Under the pieces are notes generated by a model. That model saw only the letters and a list, made by a program, of their open reading frames with translations, had not been told where the DNA came from and did not search any database. Source: Acidimicrobiaceae bacterium (GTDB taxonomy: Bacteria > Actinomycetota > Acidimicrobiia > Acidimicrobiales > UBA10347). From it: 9,894 nucleotides of DNA. Shown piece by piece: positions 7,222-9,894 of the stretch. The DNA lies in contig DNHM01000425.1 in NCBI GenBank assembly GCA_003485885.1, positions 1 through 9,894 of the forward strand, given 5' to 3'. Every line of letters begins with the position of its first letter. Positions within the stretch are counted from its first letter, which is position 1. A program made the translations under genes and the position numbers.

Positions 7222-8232
7222 TTATTCAGCGAAGTGGCAGGCCACCCAGTGCGCAGGCCTGATTTCGCGCCACTCAGGCACTTCCGACGAACATCGCTGC
7301 TCAGCGATTGGGCATCGAGTGTTGAACACACAACCGGGTGGGGGATTTGACGGGCTTGGAAGATCGCCCTCGAGAATGACGCGCTTACGGATGTCTTCGG
7401 CTCGAGGATCCGGCACCGGCACCGCAGACAACAACGCCTCGGTATACGGGTGTTTGGGATTGTCGTACAAGCTTTCGACATCGGTGAGTTCGACGATGTG
7501 GCCCAGGTACATCACGGCCACGCGGTCGGCGATGTGGCGCACCATTGAGAGATCGTGAGAGATGAAGAGATACGTGAGTCCAAGGGACTCTTGTAACTCC
7601 TCGAGCAGGTTGACCACCTGGGCTTGAATCGATACATCGAGAGCGGCGATTGGTTCGTCGCAGACGATGAAGTCGGGATTTAGCGCAATTGCGCGGGCGA
7701 TACCGATGCGCTGGCGCTGGCCACCAGAGAATTCGTGTGGGTAACGGTTCGCGTGCGACGGATCGAGGCCCACAATCGACAACAACTCGTCGATGCGATC
7801 GCGCCGCTCGACGGGGCCCATCTTGGTGTGCTCACGCAACGGTTCACCAATAATTGAGGCAACCGTCATTCGGGGATTGAGCGAGGCATGAGGATCCTGG
7901 AAGATCATCTGTGCGCGAGGGCGCACTCGGCGCATAGCTCCCGTCGAGAGTGTCGTTAGGTCTTGATCCTCGAAGAAGACGCTGCCAGAAGTCGCATCGT
8001 CGAGCTGAAGTAGTACGCGACCGGTGGTTGACTTGCCGCAGCCGCTCTCGCCAACGAGACCAAGTGTTTCACCACGATGAATGTCAAAGCTCACGCCATC
8101 GACGGCGCGGACAGCGCTGACCTGGCGACGGAAAAGGCCACCCATGATTGGAAAGTGCTTCTTCAGATTGCGGACACTGACGATGACTTCGGTGTCGGTC
8201 CTGGAAGCAGGGGTTTCGGTGAGGTCGGTCAT
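7222..8232 (-). CDS. dppF: Peptide-type ABC importer ATPase, DppF/OppF-like
   Basis: A 336-residue ATP-binding subunit. The nucleotide-binding domain shows Walker A GESGCGKS (61-68), Q-loop Q112 in [10 protein letters not shown], signature FSGGQ (168-172), Walker B FIVCDEP (188-194) and the switch His 226, so ATP hydrolysis should be intact. The N-terminal [10 protein letters not shown]...[12 protein letters not shown] is the DppF/OppF form. The C-terminal oligopeptide-type extension has C301, C307, C314 and C332 in a CxxxxxC...C...C layout, known in related ATPases to bind a [4Fe-4S] cluster. It starts within the dppD stop (ATGA, 8232-8229), with AAAGG about 8 bases upstream, implying translational coupling and equal amounts for a DppD-DppF heterodimer on the cytoplasmic side of DppBC. 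The substrate-binding lipoprotein gene follows after 162 bp. Confidence 0.95.
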   Translation of the reverse strand: MTDLTETPASRTDTEVIVSVRNLKKHFPIMGGLFRRQVSAVRAVDGVSFDIHRGETLGLVGESGCGKSTTGRVLLQLDDATSGSVFFEDQDLTTLSTGAMRRVRPRAQMIFQDPHASLNPRMTVASIIGEPLREHTKMGPVERRDRIDELLSIVGLDPSHANRYPHEFSGGQRQRIGIARAIALNPDFIVCDEPIAALDVSIQAQVVNLLEELQESLGLTYLFISHDLSMVRHIADRVAVMYLGHIVELTDVESLYDNPKHPYTEALLSAVPVPDPRAEDIRKRVILEGDLPSPSNPPPGCVFNTRCPIAEQRCSSEVPEWREIRPAHWVACHFAE

Positions 8233-9230
8233 GCTCGTGGCCTTTCATTCTCAACATCCCAGAAGCACGCGCTTCGGTGTCCGGGGCGTACCTCGACCAA
8301 ATCTGGCACTTCGCTGAAGCACCGGTCGAAGGCATGGGGGCAGCGGGGGGCGAACGAGCAGGCCGAAGGTTCGGCATACATGCTCGGTGGTTGACCAGGA
8401 ATGCTGACCAGCTCTTGGCCCTTTTGATCGAGGCGCGGCAGGGAGGCCAGGAGACCCTGGGTGTACGGATGCAGCGGCGTTGCGTAGAGGTCGCGGACCG
8501 GAGCCTCTTCGACAATGCGGCCGCCGTACATGACGAGTACCCGGTCAGCGAGGCCAGCGACGACCCCGAGATCGTGGGTGATCCAGATGACGGCTGTGTC
8601 GAGTCGCTCTCGCAGATCTTTGACAATGCCCACAATCTGGGCCTGGATGGTGACATCGAGGGCAGTGGTTGGCTCATCGGCGATGATGATTTCGGGTGAA
8701 CACGCCAGTGCAATTGCGATCATGACTCGCTGACGCATGCCACCAGAGAGTTCATGGGGATAGGCCTTGAGTCGTGCTTTTGCATCAGGGATGCCGACCA
8801 TGTCGAGCAGCTCAGTGGCTCGTTCTTTGGCGCCGTTCTTGTCGAGGTCGGTGTGAAGGAGCAGCGGTTCAGTGATCTGGCGACCAATCGTGAGCACCGG
8901 GTTGAGCGATGTCATCGGGTCCTGGAAGATAAAACCGATCTGACCGCCGCGAACCTTGCGGAGTTCCTCCGGAGGAAGTTGCAGCAGATCCTCGTCAGCG
9001 AACTCAGCGGTGCCACCAACGATCTCACCCGGAGGCATCGGGATCAAGCGAAGCAGCGACATCATTGTCACGCTCTTGCCCGAGCCGCTCTCGCCCACGA
9101 CAGCAAGGAGTTCACCTTGGTGAAGATCGAAGCTGACGCCGTTGACGGCATGGACTGTGCCGTCTTGGGTGTGGAAATGTGTCTTCAGGCCCGAGACCTC
9201 GAGGACAGTTTGTGGATTACTCGCACTCAT
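8229..9230 (-). CDS. dppD: Peptide-type ABC importer ATPase, DppD/OppD-like
   Basis: A 333-residue ATP-binding subunit. It has Walker A GESGSGKS (46-53), Q-loop Q103 in [10 protein letters not shown], signature LSGGM (161-165), Walker B IIIADEP (181-187) and switch His 219. [18 protein letters not shown] at the start and [11 protein letters not shown] (63-73) are typical of DppD/OppD rather than DppF. The C-terminal extension contains C291, C297, C304 and C322, the spacing known to hold a [4Fe-4S] cluster in DppD-type ATPases. It is the first gene of the importer set and is followed by dppF through an ATGA overlap. No Shine-Dalgarno is visible before ATG 9230, and a -10-like TAACCT lies nine bases before it, so a leaderless or nearly leaderless mRNA is possible. 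A 24-bp palindrome sits 84 bp upstream. Confidence 0.95.
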   Translation of the reverse strand: MSASNPQTVLEVSGLKTHFHTQDGTVHAVNGVSFDLHQGELLAVVGESGSGKSVTMMSLLRLIPMPPGEIVGGTAEFADEDLLQLPPEELRKVRGGQIGFIFQDPMTSLNPVLTIGRQITEPLLLHTDLDKNGAKERATELLDMVGIPDAKARLKAYPHELSGGMRQRVMIAIALACSPEIIIADEPTTALDVTIQAQIVGIVKDLRERLDTAVIWITHDLGVVAGLADRVLVMYGGRIVEEAPVRDLYATPLHPYTQGLLASLPRLDQKGQELVSIPGQPPSMYAEPSACSFAPRCPHAFDRCFSEVPDLVEVRPGHRSACFWDVENERPRA

Positions 9231-9239
9231 ACTGGGCGA

Positions 9240-9245
9240 AGGTTA
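9240..9245 (-). promoter_or_regulatory. Candidate -10 box (TAACCT) for a leaderless dppD transcript
   Basis: TAACCT fits the TAnnnT pattern of actinobacterial -10 boxes and ends nine bases before the dppD ATG, which would put the transcription start at or within about three bases of the ATG. The absence of a purine-rich Shine-Dalgarno in the preceding 20 bases agrees with this. No good -35 is seen 16-18 bases upstream. Confidence 0.3.
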
Positions 9246-9314
9246 GCCGTCAGAGCTAGGTCTGGCCGTAGTTAGTGGGCTTAGACCATCGCAGACGCCC
9301 CATTTTGCACCCAC

Positions 9315-9338
9315 AACTGCACCAAATTTGGCACAGTT
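9315..9338. promoter_or_regulatory. 24-bp near-perfect palindrome upstream of the importer operon (candidate operator)
   Basis: Symmetric about 9326/9327: AACTG, then a CA dinucleotide, then the perfect core CCAAATTTGG, then another CA, then CAGTT. Ten of twelve base pairs match; only the two CA dinucleotides break symmetry. It lies in the 149-bp gap between the HIT-like gene and dppD. The dimension and dyad fit a site for a dimeric repressor or activator. No U-run follows on the minus strand, so a terminator for the upstream gene is less likely. Confidence 0.6.
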
Positions 9339-9379
9339 ACCGACGATTATTGCGGGCAACGATCATTGTTTCGCACTGG

Positions 9380-9850
9380 TTAACGCTCGACGCGTTCGGC
9401 CCCAACATTTGTATAACGGCTGAGCGGGCGTGCCATACGAAGGCGAAACCAGTCGCTGTCGCGAGCATGGGCATGCCAGTGATCAGGGATTGTGCGCATT
9501 TCGCGGTCGAGTGTGAACGGCTCGCGGCCGAAGCGAGTCTGACCCGCCGCCTGTAGCTGTTTGAGCATGTGTTCGACCTCGGCGTCGGTCGGTTCGGTGC
9601 CATGAGGTTTCCACACCACCATGGGTACCGAACAGACTTCGCAGTCCGCAATCCAACAGGTGTCATCCTCGTAATACCAATGCGTAAACCGAGCGGCCTC
9701 ACACAGGTCGCAGTTGTGCTTCGCTCCGCTTGGGGGAAGTCCGCCTTTCGGCTCGTCCCCCGCCGAAACGCTGTTGACGTCGTCTGAGTCTGCGGTCCCG
9801 GCGGGCGATGGTCGCTGCGCAACATTCGTCGGACATGGTATGTCGTCCAT
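9380..9850 (-). CDS. Small Cys/His-rich HIT-like protein of unknown function
   Basis: A 156-residue protein from ATG 9850. Residues 1-44 are low-complexity (Asp/Ser/Gly/Pro) and probably disordered. The folded part starts at CDLCEAARFTHWYYEDD (47-63), followed by CWIADCEVCSVPMVVWKPHG (65-84) and REMRTIPDHWHAHARD (116-131). The CxxC at 47/50 plus H-x-H-x-H at 124/126/128 resemble the zinc site and His triad of HIT-domain proteins, here lacking the usual long spacer sequence; a second C-x2-C (70/73) adds another possible metal ligand pair. Function is not known and the HIT assignment is tentative. The frame stays open upstream to the window edge without another start codon, so ATG 9850 is the only visible start; GAGG lies about 10 bases before it. 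It is co-oriented with the importer genes but separated by 149 bp and a palindrome, so it is probably a separate unit. Confidence 0.7.
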   Translation of the reverse strand: MDDIPCPTNVAQRPSPAGTADSDDVNSVSAGDEPKGGLPPSGAKHNCDLCEAARFTHWYYEDDTCWIADCEVCSVPMVVWKPHGTEPTDAEVEHMLKQLQAAGQTRFGREPFTLDREMRTIPDHWHAHARDSDWFRLRMARPLSRYTNVGAERVER

Positions 9851-9894
9851 GTGGTCGCCTCGTCCCTCGGCTCCGCCCGCTCCTCCGTCGCTCC

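Noticed and set aside
1..9894. CRISPR array, tRNA/rRNA, insertion sequence or prophage genes
   Set aside because: No regularly spaced direct repeats, tRNA-like cloverleaf, transposase or phage motif was recognised on either strand.

Overview
The window is a gene-dense, roughly 60% GC stretch in which every gene I can support lies on the minus strand, so it reads from right to left. Protein style suggests a high-GC actinobacterium, plausibly of the Acidimicrobiia/Ilumatobacter type. The clues are a lipoprotein with a long Asp/Glu-rich linker, a TldD of the 'HPLELDR...NYAGTSF' type, and the mix of ATGA overlaps and short gaps. This taxonomic placement is inference; there is no rRNA or other marker gene.

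Layout in transcription order: (i) a small Cys/His-rich, HIT-like protein (9850-9380); (ii) a 149-bp intergenic region with a 24-bp near-perfect palindrome and a possible leaderless promoter; (iii) the two ATPases of a peptide/opine/nickel-type (Dpp/Opp) ABC importer, dppD-like and dppF-like, joined by an ATGA overlap; (iv) a 162-bp gap with promoter/operator-like signals; (v) the substrate-binding lipoprotein; (vi) a 123-bp gap holding a strong intrinsic terminator with a cUUCGg loop; (vii) the two permeases, dppB-like and dppC-like, overlapping by 8 bp; (viii) a RimK-like ATP-grasp ligase; (ix) a 71-bp gap with a long inverted repeat; (x) tldD and tldE, joined by an ATGA overlap, with tldE cut by the left edge of the window.

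Taken together this looks like one co-oriented cluster. A peptide (or peptide-like) solute would be captured by the lipoprotein, moved through DppB/DppC and powered by DppD/DppF. The cluster also encodes an enzyme expected to form an amide bond using ATP (ATP-grasp) and a TldD/TldE metalloprotease, a pair known elsewhere to degrade unfolded short peptides and to trim leader peptides of modified peptides such as microcin B17. The most interesting idea here is that importer, ligase and TldD/E form a single peptide-uptake-and-processing pathway. Co-orientation and close spacing support this, but the substrate is not visible in the sequence and no precursor peptide gene was found. No rRNA, tRNA, CRISPR array or insertion sequence was recognised, and no gene-free stretch exceeds 300 bp.
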